A DNA stretch of 64,000 nucleotides, taken from contig CAJTEN010000002.1 of the NCBI GenBank assembly GCA_910575245.1, positions 83,185 through 147,184 of the forward strand, given 5' to 3'. The notes under the pieces were generated by a model. The model was not told the origin of the DNA and made no database searches. It worked only from the letters and a program-made list of their open reading frames with translations. The translations under genes were made by a program, and so were the position numbers. This DNA comes from Clostridia bacterium. Its GTDB lineage: Bacteria; Bacillota; Clostridia; Lachnospirales; Lachnospiraceae. Position 1 is the stretch's first letter. Every line of letters begins with the position of its first letter. Of the stretch, positions 1 to 9,330 are shown piece after piece.

Positions 1-64
1 GATGAGGCGGCATTTGACCGTTTTTCGCTCAGGGTGTCAGTTGAATAGAAGGAGGAGAATGACA

Positions 65-712
65 ATGAAAATTGCAGTGATCGGGGCAAACGGAAATCTG
101 GGTGCAAGGGTGACGAAGCAGGCGCTCGACAGAGGCCATGCGGTAAAGGGGTTTCTTCATAGTGTCAGGACGCCGGATGCGCGGGCGGAGTTTGTGGTAA
201 AGAGCCTGTTTGACATAACGAGGGAGGATATCGCGGACTGTGATGTGCTCATCAGCGCGTACGGGAGCGGTTTCCATGCGGACCCGAAACTAAATCTTCA
301 GGCATTCCTGCAATATAAAGAACTTTGTGACAACAGTGACAGGCATCTGATTGCGATCGGCGGCGCCGGAAGTCTGTACACGGACGAAACGCACAGTACG
401 TACTGCTACGAGACGCCTGAGCACCCGGACTTCCTGCGGGAGATTTCCAGGAATATCAAGCTCGGTATCGATGAATTGAAAAAGACAACGGCGATGAACT
501 GGACCGTCGTGTGCCCGTCCTCCTTCTTTGACCCGGAAGGACCCCTTACCGGGAATTATGAGATTGGAACTGAGGGACATCTGCTTTTCAACGAAGCAGG
601 AGAGAGCCGTGTGACTTACAATGATCTTGCATGTGCGATGGTGGATATAGCGGAGGCCGGCAGCTGCCGGCAGCTGCAGATTACGGTTTTGACAAGACAG
701 GTTCCCTCATAA
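65..712 (+). CDS. NAD(P)-binding Rossmann-fold protein, NmrA/SDR-like
   Basis: A 215-residue protein opening with the dinucleotide-binding motif GANGNLG (residues 7-13) after a beta strand MKIAVIG, the hallmark of NmrA-like and atypical short-chain dehydrogenase proteins. The frame is open upstream, but GGAGGA at 51-56 lies 8 nt before the ATG at 65, so I start there; ATG 59 is too close to the site. The classical SDR YxxxK catalytic pair is not evident, so the protein may bind a cofactor or sense redox state rather than catalyse. Family members often act as quinone or NADPH-linked reductases; the substrate here is unknown. It stands alone and is followed by a good promoter for the next gene. 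Confidence 0.8.
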   Translation: MKIAVIGANGNLGARVTKQALDRGHAVKGFLHSVRTPDARAEFVVKSLFDITREDIADCDVLISAYGSGFHADPKLNLQAFLQYKELCDNSDRHLIAIGGAGSLYTDETHSTYCYETPEHPDFLREISRNIKLGIDELKKTTAMNWTVVCPSSFFDPEGPLTGNYEIGTEGHLLFNEAGESRVTYNDLACAMVDIAEAGSCRQLQITVLTRQVPS

Positions 713-717
713 TATAC

Positions 718-746
718 TTTACACTTTTTCATAAAACAGCTATACT
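718..746 (+). promoter_or_regulatory. Sigma-A-type promoter of the 60-residue gene
   Basis: TTTACA (718-723) and TATACT (741-746) are separated by 17 nt, about 50 nt upstream of the start at 795. The spacing and boxes are close to consensus. Prediction from sequence only. Confidence 0.6.
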
Positions 747-794
747 ATTTGCAGGAGCATATGATTAATTGTTTTTCCCAAAGAAGGTGATTGT

Positions 795-977
795 ATGACT
801 GAAAAGGAAATGCTGCAAAAAAATATTGAAGATTTTTCGAGAGTTCAGGACTGGATGCAATTAGCCGAAAAAGACTCTGACGTATACAAGGCTATGAGAC
901 GGCGTTATATCGAGTTAAAGGTTATTTTGACGGCGTCGGGTATTAATCTTTCTGAATTGGATATCATCAAAGAGTGA
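795..977 (+). CDS. Small conserved protein of unknown function (60 aa)
   Basis: A charged, probably all-helical 60-residue protein with no signal peptide or membrane segment. GAAGGTG at 782-788 is a suitable ribosome site. I do not recognise the family. It is likely a real gene because its last 20 residues (LKVILTASGINLSELDIIKE) match a stand-alone 20-codon relic at 54947-55009 at 11 of 20 positions, including the same terminal IKE and stop. This implies a small-protein family with at least two loci in this genome. It has its own predicted promoter at 718-746. Confidence 0.65.
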   Translation: MTEKEMLQKNIEDFSRVQDWMQLAEKDSDVYKAMRRRYIELKVILTASGINLSELDIIKE

Positions 978-1288
978 TAACCGCAGGTGCTGCTTACGGC
1001 TCGGATCGGTTTGACGCAGCACACGCGTCACAGACAGTTGGCGGCGATAGCGGCAACAGTGGCGGCAGTATGGCGGATTACTATAGCGACTGTTACAGGC
1101 AGATGACGGCGAACGGCCAGGGTTCCTATGTATTTTATAATGTGATAGAAGGAGAGGCACTTTTGCAGGAGTGGCGTGCGGCATATCAGGCGGAGGGCTA
1201 TATGGAAGAAGCAGTTACAGCGCTTGATGCATCGGCCTGTGACATGCGCCTGGAGATGCAGAACTGCAACAGGACAGATAACTTGTGA
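974..1288 (+). CDS. Doubtful small ORF, unknown
   Basis: An open frame starting with GTG that overlaps the stop of the preceding gene (GTGA), giving 104 residues; an internal ATG at 1070 would give 72. The part from 1070 on (ADYYSDCYRQMTANGQ and onward) has a protein-like composition with Tyr, Trp and acidic residues, but there is no clear ribosome site and no family I recognise. A terminator hairpin follows 50 nt downstream, which fits either this frame or the preceding gene. Could be translationally coupled to the 60-residue gene or simply non-coding. Confidence 0.3.
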   Translation: MITAGAAYGSDRFDAAHASQTVGGDSGNSGGSMADYYSDCYRQMTANGQGSYVFYNVIEGEALLQEWRAAYQAEGYMEEAVTALDASACDMRLEMQNCNRTDNL

Positions 1289-1627
1289 CACACAGTGTTG
1301 CGGTCAGATAGATGTGCACAGGAGAAAGTTTATGATACAGCATCGGTTGACAACGGCCGGTGCTTTTTTTGTGTGCATCATAAGACAGAACCGCCGCGGC
1401 ATGGCCATGGCGGCCGCCATAAAGAGTGCTGTGCACCGCCGGATTATTTTGGCACAGTTGGTTGTGACGGGTAGGCAGAACATGAGGCAGACATACCGAC
1501 AGATCGTAAGATTTTATAACATTTTGGAGAAAATATTGATATTTAAAAAAGGACAGATTCCGATACAATAAAGATATGAAAGATGAACGTGCACATTCGT
1601 CATAAATTAAAGAAAGGTGTGGGGTAT
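1289..1627. other. Intergenic region before the first sugar ABC operon
   Basis: About 340 nt without a convincing gene. It holds a terminator (1340-1370) and an AT-rich stretch near 1500-1580 with a TACAAT box (about 1562-1567), which could be the -10 element of the operon starting at 1628; no good -35 is visible, as expected for an activator-dependent promoter controlled by the YesN-type regulator encoded downstream. Open frames across it look like chance. Confidence 0.45.
1340..1370 (+). terminator. Rho-independent terminator
   Basis: Arms GCATCGG (1340-1346) and CCGGTGC (1357-1363) pair with one G-T wobble and are followed directly by seven T residues (1364-1370). It ends transcription of the small genes at 795-1288. 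Confidence 0.65.
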
Positions 1628-3037
1628 ATGAAAAAGAATCATAAAAAATGGCCGGCTTTATTTATGGCAGCAGTATTGGGAACGGGCCTGACTGCATGCG
1701 GCAATGCCGGTACGGCAGTGCAGGATACGGAGCAGCCCGATACAGCGCAGGCGGATTCCGGCCAAAAGGATACGGAGCAGCAGAACGAGGCAGCTGAGGC
1801 CGAAAATGACGGCAGTGCGGGGGAAAAGGTTTCCGTAGTGCTTGCTACCAACTGGGGCGAGGGGGATGCGAAATACGATTATTTCTATCCGCTGTTTGAA
1901 AAGTTCCAGGAAGAGCATAAAGATACGATGGATATCACGCTGCAGACCTACAGCACGGAAGATTATAAGACCAAGATCAAGACGCAGACGGCTTCGGGGG
2001 ATCTTCCGGACGTGTTTACGTATTGGGGCGGCGGTATGATGAAAGATATGGTAGATGCCGGGCTGCTGTTGAATGTAGACGATTACTTTGCGGCAAGTTC
2101 TGATGTGAAGAAAGAGGATTTCGAAGACGGCGCCTTTGCATATTATACGTCGGGGGACGGCAATGCCTACGGGATTCCGATCGAATCGACGAGAGGCATT
2201 TTCATTGCCAACAAATCGTTGTTTGGGCAGTATGATCTGGCATATCCGACAACCTATGAGGAATTGGTGGAAGTATCAAAAGTTTTTCGGGAGAATGATA
2301 TCATTCCGTTAGCGATCGGCAGCAATGGCGGCACACCGTCCGAGTTTTTCTTCAGTGAACTGTACAACCAGTATGAGGGCGCGGCAGACGAGATCAGTGC
2401 GCTTGCCGGTGGCGGAAGCTTCCATACCGAAAATGCGGTTAAAGTTGCGGAAGTGATCGTGGATATGATCGACCAGGGGATGCTTCCGGCAGACACCATG
2501 GCCAATGGCGGGTGGACAGGCAGCCTGCAGTTGTATACGGATCAGAAGGCGGCCATGACTTATACTTATCCCTGGAATTTTGAGTTTATCTCCGAGGAAA
2601 TGCAGGAAAACAGTGAGATCATTCCTATTCCGCAGTTACCCGGGGCTACGGTGGATCCCTCCTCCATAATCAGCGGATTTACCGTGTATGGACTTGTGAT
2701 CAACAAACAGTCGTTCGAAGATGCTGCAAAGCATGATGCGGTACTGGCGCTCTGCGATTTCCTGGCTTCCGATGAGCTTACGCAGGAATTGACAAAGAGC
2801 GGCATGATTCCCTGTAAGAAGGTTGAAGTCAATGCGGACGAACAGAAGCTGATCATGCACAAGACCATAGACTATGCGAAGGATAAGACCCTGGTGCAGG
2901 TGCACTACACGACCATGCCGAGCGCAGATGCCATTACGATGATGGATTCCAGCCTGGATGAATTGTTCATCAAAGCGATCACGCCGGAAGAATTCGCGCA
3001 GAAAGTACAGGCGGTGCTGGACAAGAACAAGGAATAG
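1628..3037 (+). CDS. Sugar ABC transporter substrate-binding lipoprotein
   Basis: Extracellular solute-binding protein family 1, 469 residues, about the usual length. The N-terminus has a Lys-rich n-region, a hydrophobic core and a lipobox ending LTAC, with the lipidated Cys at residue 24, then a disordered Asp/Glu/Gln-rich linker to about residue 65 before the binding domain. I start at ATG 1628, preceded by AAAGGTGTGGGG; a longer frame from 1583 would bury the signal peptide. It delivers an oligosaccharide to the permeases encoded at 3109 and 3992. The downstream GH35-type glycosidase suggests a galactoside, but that is inferred. A terminator-like hairpin after the gene probably raises its level relative to the permeases. 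Confidence 0.92.
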   Translation: MKKNHKKWPALFMAAVLGTGLTACGNAGTAVQDTEQPDTAQADSGQKDTEQQNEAAEAENDGSAGEKVSVVLATNWGEGDAKYDYFYPLFEKFQEEHKDTMDITLQTYSTEDYKTKIKTQTASGDLPDVFTYWGGGMMKDMVDAGLLLNVDDYFAASSDVKKEDFEDGAFAYYTSGDGNAYGIPIESTRGIFIANKSLFGQYDLAYPTTYEELVEVSKVFRENDIIPLAIGSNGGTPSEFFFSELYNQYEGAADEISALAGGGSFHTENAVKVAEVIVDMIDQGMLPADTMANGGWTGSLQLYTDQKAAMTYTYPWNFEFISEEMQENSEIIPIPQLPGATVDPSSIISGFTVYGLVINKQSFEDAAKHDAVLALCDFLASDELTQELTKSGMIPCKKVEVNADEQKLIMHKTIDYAKDKTLVQVHYTTMPSADAITMMDSSLDELFIKAITPEEFAQKVQAVLDKNKE

Positions 3038-3040
3038 AGT

Positions 3041-3067
3041 AAAAAGGGGCGTTCGCCCCTTTTTGTT
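3041..3067 (+). terminator. Intra-operon attenuating terminator
   Basis: A compact hairpin, AAAAAGGGGC-GTTC-GCCCCTTTTT with a following T-rich tail, lies between the binding-protein stop and the permease start. Partial termination here is a known way importer operons make excess binding protein. Confidence 0.7.
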
Positions 3068-3108
3068 TTCAGGCATGCAGGAGTATTACAATAGCAGGAG
3101 GACATTTT

Positions 3109-3984
3109 ATGAGCAGTAAAAAGAAAGAAAACCTGTTTGCGGCCGGGTTTTTATTGCCGGTTTTCGTTATCTATACCGTATTTTTGTTTTTGCCGCTGGT
3201 AAATACGGCATTTTACAGTCTGACCAAATGGAACGGTGTCACAGACAAGGTTTTTACCGGCATCAAAAATTATCAGGAATTGTTTTACAATTCGGATTAC
3301 TGGATCACATTCAGGAATACCGTCAAGCTGGTCGTGATCACGCTGGCCATACAGATTCCGGTGGGGCTGCTTCTGGCCTATCTTCTGTATATTAAAACAA
3401 AGGGGGCGAAGCTGTTCCGCACTGTTTTTTTTCTGCCGGTAGTGATAGCCCCGGTGGCCATTTCTCTGATGTTTTCCCTTTTTTACAACAGTGAGATCGG
3501 TGTTTTTAACAGGATTCTGGAAATGATGGGTCTGGGGAGATTTCAGACGAACTGGCTTTCCAATACCAAAACGCTTTTGTATGCCGTGATGGCGCCGCAG
3601 GTGTGGCAGTATATCGGGCTGTACGTAACGATTTTTCTCGGCGCGCTGCAGTCCGTACCGGAAGAACTGGTAGAAAGTGCGGAAATCGACGGGGCAGGCA
3701 AGATCAGGACGTTTTTTTACGTTGTGCTCCCGCAGATCACGGATTTCACCAATATCTGTATTATCTTATGTGTTACGGGTTCCTTGAAAGCATTCGAGCA
3801 TTCCTGGATCATGACAGGCGGGGGTCCTGGCGTGCGGTCGGCGTATCTGGGGGTCTATATGTATAAGACGGCATTCGTCAATTCGGATTTTGGGACGGGA
3901 AGCGCGATCACCATGACGATCGTTGCACTGTCGTTAGTCATTACGGTGCTTCTTAAGAGCATCAGCGCATTCAGGAAGGAGTGA
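3109..3984 (+). CDS. Sugar ABC transporter permease (MalF/UgpA type)
   Basis: A 291-residue integral membrane protein with about six hydrophobic segments, beginning with a segment near residues 15-38. The cytoplasmic EAA loop that docks the ATPase is present (VESAEIDGAGKIRTFFYVVLP, shortened here to its core AEIDGAGK). AGGAGG at 3095-3100 supports the ATG at 3109. It forms a heterodimeric channel with the product of 3992. No ATPase gene is in the locus; in this bacterial group a shared MsmX-type ATPase encoded elsewhere usually energises such importers. Confidence 0.92.
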   Translation: MSSKKKENLFAAGFLLPVFVIYTVFLFLPLVNTAFYSLTKWNGVTDKVFTGIKNYQELFYNSDYWITFRNTVKLVVITLAIQIPVGLLLAYLLYIKTKGAKLFRTVFFLPVVIAPVAISLMFSLFYNSEIGVFNRILEMMGLGRFQTNWLSNTKTLLYAVMAPQVWQYIGLYVTIFLGALQSVPEELVESAEIDGAGKIRTFFYVVLPQITDFTNICIILCVTGSLKAFEHSWIMTGGGPGVRSAYLGVYMYKTAFVNSDFGTGSAITMTIVALSLVITVLLKSISAFRKE

Positions 3985-3991
3985 GACATAT

Positions 3992-4831
3992 ATGGGATAT
4001 TTCAGAAGATCCTGGCAGAGCCGGATCGCGGTATTGTGTAAATATGTATTTTTGATCTTGGCGGCAGTGGTGTGCCTGTATCCTTTTTTGTGGGTGGTGC
4101 TGTCATCTTTGAAGGATAACAGTGAGATTTACAGAGATCCTTTCGGAATTCCTGTATCCCCCATGTTCGAGAATTATGCCAAAGCCTGGAAAGGCGCCGA
4201 GGTTGGAAGAAACTTTTTAAACAGTATGACAGTCTGCCTTGCCACACTGGTCATACTGGTCATCATCACGGCTATGGGAAGCTATATTTTAACCAGAGTC
4301 AAAAAAAGTGTTATTTTAGACACTTATTTTTCTCTTGGCATCATGATTCCCATCCATGCGCTGCTGATCCCTTCCGTTTTGATCTTTAAAAATCTTCATC
4401 TTACCGATAACCTGCTCAGCCTTGTTATCATGTATGCGGCGGTCAATGTTTCATTCAGCATGTTTGTCATGAACGGCTTTATGAAAGGGATACCGAAAGA
4501 ACTGGATGAGGCGGCTACGATCGACGGGTGCGGGAAGGGACAGATTTTTTTCCGTATTATTATGCCCGTTGCGAAACCGGGTATCGCTACGGTGGCAACG
4601 CTGGCATTTTTGAACTGCTGGAACGATCTGCTGATGGGCCTGGTGCTGATCTCATCGCCGCAGAAAAAGACGCTGGCACTGGCGATCTCAGCGCTGAAAG
4701 GTTCTTATGCGACGCAGTATGGGCTTTTGTGTGCCGGGTTTGTGATCTCTATCGTACCGGTGATGCTCATGTATTTATTGTTTCAGAAACAGGTAATAGC
4801 AGGAATGACTGCAGGGGCAGTGAAAGGGTAG
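3992..4831 (+). CDS. Sugar ABC transporter permease (MalG/UgpE type)
   Basis: A 279-residue partner permease with six predicted membrane segments and the EAA loop (DEAATIDGCGKGQIFF, near residue 170). It starts 7 nt after the previous stop, so the two are co-transcribed and probably co-assembled. Substrate specificity comes from the binding protein at 1628. Ordinary in length and motif content. Confidence 0.92.
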   Translation: MGYFRRSWQSRIAVLCKYVFLILAAVVCLYPFLWVVLSSLKDNSEIYRDPFGIPVSPMFENYAKAWKGAEVGRNFLNSMTVCLATLVILVIITAMGSYILTRVKKSVILDTYFSLGIMIPIHALLIPSVLIFKNLHLTDNLLSLVIMYAAVNVSFSMFVMNGFMKGIPKELDEAATIDGCGKGQIFFRIIMPVAKPGIATVATLAFLNCWNDLLMGLVLISSPQKKTLALAISALKGSYATQYGLLCAGFVISIVPVMLMYLLFQKQVIAGMTAGAVKG

Positions 4832-4850
4832 TGGAAAGGGTAATATAAAG

Positions 4851-6854
4851 ATGGTCAGATTTGGAGAAAACGGGATTATTATAGATGGCAGGGAGATTCC
4901 GCTTTACAGCGGATCGGTCCATTATTGGAGAACCGAAAGGAAGCATTGGGGTAAAATACTGGATCAGTGCAGGCAGATGGGATTTGAGATCATTGAGACT
5001 TATATTCCCTGGAGTGTACATGAGACAGAACCGGGAATCTTTGATTTCGGAGAAAAAGACGAGAGGAAGGACCTGGAGGCATTTCTTTCGCTGTGTGAAC
5101 AGAAGGGATTGTGGGTTATCGTGAGGCCGGGACCGCATATCAATGCGGAAATGACGTTGTTCGGTTATCCGGAATGGATCCTGGCGGATGAGGAGATACA
5201 GGCCAGAACACCGCAGGGGACAGCAGCGGTCTATCCCTATGTGACAAAGCAGTTTGCGGTGCCTTCTTATGCGAGCCGGAAGCTGTATCGGGCGACGGAA
5301 GCCTATTTTTGGGTTCTGCAGCCCATCCTTAAGAGGCATAGTTATCCTGACGGCGGTATTGTGGCGGTCCAGGCGGATAATGAGACGTGCTATTTTTTTA
5401 GAGACCGGCCTTATGTGATGGATTATGCCGACGATTCGGTCAGGCTATACCGGCACATGCTGCAGGAAAAATATCATACGGCCGACAGGGTATCGGCTGT
5501 GTACGGAAAACATTTTTCCGATTTTGCACAAATCTGTCCGCCGACAGGGTATGATAAAGAAGACGGCTATGCTATGGAATATTATCTTGACTGGACAGAA
5601 TATAAAGAGTATCAGATCCTGTATGCATTGGGACGTATGGTTGACATTATAGGAAGCATGCAGCTGGGGCTTCCGATCTTTCATAACTGTGCGTATCAGA
5701 ATCATACGCCGGTCTCGGTACAGAGGATCGAAAGGATTCCGGGGCTTTCCGTGGCCGGGATCGATGCTTACCCTGAGCCGCAGGATACAAAAATGCTGAA
5801 AGAGAGGATCCGTTATCTGGCGGGAAGCAGCAGGTTGCCCTTCGTGCCGGAGTTTGGTTCTGGCTCCTGGTTTGACAGAGGACGGGTGCTCAGTGCCGGA
5901 GAGGAGGAGTTCGGCTATCTGTATGCCTTTATGAACGGCTTAAAGGCGGTAAACTTCTATATGCTCGCGGAACGGGACCGGTGGACCGGCGCGCCGCTTA
6001 GCTGTGACGGCAGAGTCAGGGAAAGCTATTGGCAGCTCTTTTCGCATATGCTGGATGCGCTGAAGACGCATGGAGTCTGCTATTACAGGCGAAGCCCCGA
6101 GGTGCTGCTGCTGAAGAATTATGATATGGGCAGGTTGAAGGCATGCACATCACGGATGGATCCGAATACACTGTCCTCCAATCTGTTCATCCAGGGACCT
6201 GATTTTCCGCAGGCGCTTTTTGCAGACACAAATGTGGCGGGCATGGAACAGGACGCCTGCGGGGATACTTTTGCGGAAAGCTGGCTGCTGCAGGTTATGG
6301 AAACGCTGGACGCCATGCACATAGACTATGACCTGTCGGACTGCTATATCGATGCCGGCAGATTGTGCGGCTATCGCTATGTATTTGCGGCCGCTTACCG
6401 GCAGATGCCGGAAGCCTGTCAGGAGCTGCTGCTGGAATACGCCGGCGGCGGGGAGGACAGGAATCTGATCCTGGGGCCTTCTATGCCGGTGGAGAACAGA
6501 AGAAGAGAGGAATGCGGCCTGTTGGATGCCCTGTACTGCAGGGGAAATAGAATCCGCCTGCTCCGGGAAGTGACCGGGCAGAGCCTGGCGGACTGCAGAT
6601 TTACGGCAGAATATGTGGTTACAGACAAAAGGGTGGAGCTGACAGTACACACACATCCGGAAAGCGGGGAACAGCTGCTTTGGCTGGCGAATGTCTCGGG
6701 AGAGGATATTGCATGTAAAATAGCGTTTCCGGGGAAAAGATGCTTTCGGGCGATCTGGAACTGTCAGGATATCGAGGACGCGTACGCGTCTGTCACGGTG
6801 GCCGTGGCGCCATATACGGTAGCCGTCTGGAAGGTTGTAAAGCCGGCGAAATAA
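4851..6854 (+). CDS. GH35-type beta-galactosidase (clan GH-A)
   Basis: A 667-residue cytoplasmic glycosidase without signal peptide. The TIM barrel spans roughly residues 1-400: VRPGPHINAEM, ADNE with the likely acid/base Glu178, and VPEFGSGSWFD with the likely nucleophile Glu334 correspond to the RPGPYICAEW, NE and EF motifs of GH35. C-terminal beta-domains follow. It sits 19 nt after the permease, so it probably hydrolyses the imported sugar, releasing a terminal galactose or similar residue. Divergence from classical GH35 (HINAEM for YICAEW) leaves substrate uncertain; a related clan GH-A family is possible. Confidence 0.8.
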   Translation: MVRFGENGIIIDGREIPLYSGSVHYWRTERKHWGKILDQCRQMGFEIIETYIPWSVHETEPGIFDFGEKDERKDLEAFLSLCEQKGLWVIVRPGPHINAEMTLFGYPEWILADEEIQARTPQGTAAVYPYVTKQFAVPSYASRKLYRATEAYFWVLQPILKRHSYPDGGIVAVQADNETCYFFRDRPYVMDYADDSVRLYRHMLQEKYHTADRVSAVYGKHFSDFAQICPPTGYDKEDGYAMEYYLDWTEYKEYQILYALGRMVDIIGSMQLGLPIFHNCAYQNHTPVSVQRIERIPGLSVAGIDAYPEPQDTKMLKERIRYLAGSSRLPFVPEFGSGSWFDRGRVLSAGEEEFGYLYAFMNGLKAVNFYMLAERDRWTGAPLSCDGRVRESYWQLFSHMLDALKTHGVCYYRRSPEVLLLKNYDMGRLKACTSRMDPNTLSSNLFIQGPDFPQALFADTNVAGMEQDACGDTFAESWLLQVMETLDAMHIDYDLSDCYIDAGRLCGYRYVFAAAYRQMPEACQELLLEYAGGGEDRNLILGPSMPVENRRREECGLLDALYCRGNRIRLLREVTGQSLADCRFTAEYVVTDKRVELTVHTHPESGEQLLWLANVSGEDIACKIAFPGKRCFRAIWNCQDIEDAYASVTVAVAPYTVAVWKVVKPAK

Positions 6855-6919
6855 GATGACTTTGCAGGGCAGTAAGGTCGTTTAAATAACAGCAGATATT
6901 GATGGAATGGAGGCTTTGG

Positions 6920-7528
6920 ATGATAGACAGTAATCTGATCGTGGAATACTTGGAACCGACTTTATGGGGGCGGCTGGGAACGGTCATGGAGATTTTGCAT
7001 CCTGAAAGGAAGGTTCTGCACATTTTGGAGGAGGAAGACGGCTGCCGGGCTTATTATTGCGGAACGATGTTTTACGGGGAGAAAGCAGAAGAACAGTTTC
7101 CGGATGCCGATGAGGTCAGGATCTATACGCGTGAAACTATCTGCGGATTTCTCAAGGCAGTGCAGGACAGAAAGATTTTTGAAATGGACATCGATGTGTA
7201 TCTACACGCTATGTATGAAGAGCTGGCTGCACGGATACCGGTCGTTTGCCGAAAGAAAAAGCAGGAGAAGCTGTGGAAGATCCTGAAGGCTTTCGGCAGG
7301 TCGGACGGTGTATACAATATCGGGATCATGCAGGAAGAGAATTTGTTTTTCCAGTGCATGCTGGAATTCAGAGCGGGAAAACTTGTAAGGATCACATCCG
7401 CTGACCGGTACGGGCAGGATGTTTCAGACTGGGAGAAAATCTGTGAAAATGCCGGCAGGGAGTTTTCAGGCGAGTGTGTTCATATTATGATGACATTGGA
7501 GGAACTGCGGGAGAGATATTCCTCCTGA
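6920..7528 (+). CDS. Protein of unknown function in a sugar-uptake locus (202 aa)
   Basis: A soluble 202-residue protein, no signal or membrane segment, slightly acidic, with a basic stretch CRKKKQEK near residue 111. I prefer ATG 6920, preceded by GGAATGGAGG, over the earlier in-frame ATG at 6899. I do not recognise the family. Its place between the glycosidase and the YesM-type kinase, 23 nt ahead of the kinase, points to a role tied to this locus, perhaps modulating signalling, but nothing in the sequence shows it directly. Confidence 0.75.
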   Translation: MIDSNLIVEYLEPTLWGRLGTVMEILHPERKVLHILEEEDGCRAYYCGTMFYGEKAEEQFPDADEVRIYTRETICGFLKAVQDRKIFEMDIDVYLHAMYEELAARIPVVCRKKKQEKLWKILKAFGRSDGVYNIGIMQEENLFFQCMLEFRAGKLVRITSADRYGQDVSDWEKICENAGREFSGECVHIMMTLEELRERYSS

Positions 7529-7551
7529 TCTGCTGCCGGGGGAGGGCCTAT

Positions 7552-9330
7552 ATGACCGGGAAATGGAAATTCGGGAGACTGTCCGTCAAAACGCAGGTGA
7601 TGATCGGTGTAATGATCGTTCCTGTGGTGTCAAGCTTCATACTGCTCTTGTTTTTTTACAGAAATATCAGGGGATTCTATGTGGAGAGAGTGCAGGATAT
7701 GCAAAGGCATACCGCAGATACCGTGGCGGGCGACCTGGAAGATTTTGTCAAGCAGTGCGAGATGGTATCGGAGCAGGTGCTGGGTATGGTGGTGTTTCAG
7801 GAGGATCTGGAAGGATATTCGCAGAAAACGGCTTACGAGCGGCTTCTGCTCACGCGGGATATCAATGCCCGGCTTTTGAACATCAAGCTGGCCAATAAAG
7901 TGGTCGATCACATTTATTTGCTTCATTTTGACGGCCAGGGCTTCTCAACGAATACGGAATGGAACAAAAAGGTATTTCTGGAAGCACTTCCGGAGAGACC
8001 GGTCATCGGCCAGCAGGGACAGAAGATGGTCATACCGCCCAGGCAGGCGGAGTATGCCTACCTCGATCCTTCCAGGAACATCCCCTTGCGGATCAGTTAT
8101 GTGATGTATCTGAACCAGTATACCAAAAGCGGTACGATAGGATTGGTGCAGTTGGATGTAAAGTATTCCGATTTAGAGCATATTATGAAAAATGCCGTCC
8201 TGGGAGAAGAGGACTTTTCGTTTATCCTGGATGAAGAGGAGAGACTGATCTATGCGCCGGAGAGGGAGCTGGCCGGGAAGGCGCTTGTGGATGCCGTTTA
8301 TCAGGGGCGGCGGTTGCAGCCGTTTGCTGACAGACAGGACGGAGAGCGGACAGGGACCGATACGGTCAGGGTCAGAAATATTGCGGGAAGCAACTGGAAG
8401 CTGGTGCAGGTGAGCAGCGATACGCTGCTGAACCAGGAACTGCAGAAAGCCATGAAAACATGGATCGCTGTTCTGGCAGCCTATATCATCTGCGCGACCG
8501 CTGTTTCCGTGAGCATCGCAAGGGGAATCACCACGCCGATCATGGCTATGATCGACAGCATGAAAGCGGCCGGAAGGGGAAATTTCAAGGTGCGGATCTC
8601 GGGCTCCTACAATAAGGAGCTGGCAAGTCTGTCGGAAAACTTTAGCCAGATGGTATCCAGAATAGACATGCTGATGCGGGAAAATATCCAGAAGGAGCAT
8701 GAAAAGACGGCGCTGCAGATGCAGGCGCTGAATGCCAGGATCAATTCTCATTTCCTGTACAATACCTTAAACGGCATCAAGTGGCAGGCGATCAGGGCGG
8801 GGCAGATGCCGATCGCCGAATCGATCGTGGCGCTGACCAGGATCCTGGAGTACAGTTATAAGGATACGGGTAGTCTGGTTTCCCTGGAGGAGGAAATTTC
8901 TTTTATCAATGACTATGCATATGTTCAGAATATGCGTTATGACAGTCATGTCAGAATATGCTATGATATTGAGTCCGGCACGGAAAAATGTATGATCCTG
9001 AGGATGCTCCTGCAGCCGATCGTAGAAAATGCTTTTATGTACGCATTTGATAAGGAGGGGACGGAGAATATTGTATGGATCAAATGTATCAGCCAGGGGC
9101 ACAAACTGGTGATCACAGTCAAGGATAACGGAAAAGGATTTGTTTTTCAGGGAATGGACAAACTGACAGGCATAGGACTGAATAATATTCTCCAGAGGAT
9201 GCAGCTCAATTTCGAAGAGGAGGGGCGGTTGGAGGTCAACAGTACAAGCGGGGAGGGAACCTGTGTTATGGTGACGGTTCCGGAAATACCGTATGAGGAT
9301 AAGAATGATGCGGATGCTTATCGTGGATGA
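7552..9330 (+). CDS. Sensor histidine kinase, YesM/LytS family
   Basis: A 592-residue membrane kinase: membrane segment about residues 17-38, an extracellular sensor domain of about 260 residues, a second segment near 305-327, a HAMP linker, then the His_kinase domain with INSHFLYNTLN (His400) and a GHKL ATPase domain (N-box VENAF, DNGKGF, GIGLNNI). The usual Pro before the phospho-acceptor His (INPHF) is Ser here. GGGGGAGG at 7538-7545 sets the start. It likely senses an extracellular sugar, or the loaded binding protein, and phosphorylates the regulator that overlaps its 3' end. Confidence 0.93.
   Translation: MTGKWKFGRLSVKTQVMIGVMIVPVVSSFILLLFFYRNIRGFYVERVQDMQRHTADTVAGDLEDFVKQCEMVSEQVLGMVVFQEDLEGYSQKTAYERLLLTRDINARLLNIKLANKVVDHIYLLHFDGQGFSTNTEWNKKVFLEALPERPVIGQQGQKMVIPPRQAEYAYLDPSRNIPLRISYVMYLNQYTKSGTIGLVQLDVKYSDLEHIMKNAVLGEEDFSFILDEEERLIYAPERELAGKALVDAVYQGRRLQPFADRQDGERTGTDTVRVRNIAGSNWKLVQVSSDTLLNQELQKAMKTWIAVLAAYIICATAVSVSIARGITTPIMAMIDSMKAAGRGNFKVRISGSYNKELASLSENFSQMVSRIDMLMRENIQKEHEKTALQMQALNARINSHFLYNTLNGIKWQAIRAGQMPIAESIVALTRILEYSYKDTGSLVSLEEEISFINDYAYVQNMRYDSHVRICYDIESGTEKCMILRMLLQPIVENAFMYAFDKEGTENIVWIKCISQGHKLVITVKDNGKGFVFQGMDKLTGIGLNNILQRMQLNFEEEGRLEVNSTSGEGTCVMVTVPEIPYEDKNDADAYRG

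Noticed and set aside
1176..1571. 131-residue frame before the first sugar operon
   Set aside because: It runs through a terminator and lacks a ribosome site.
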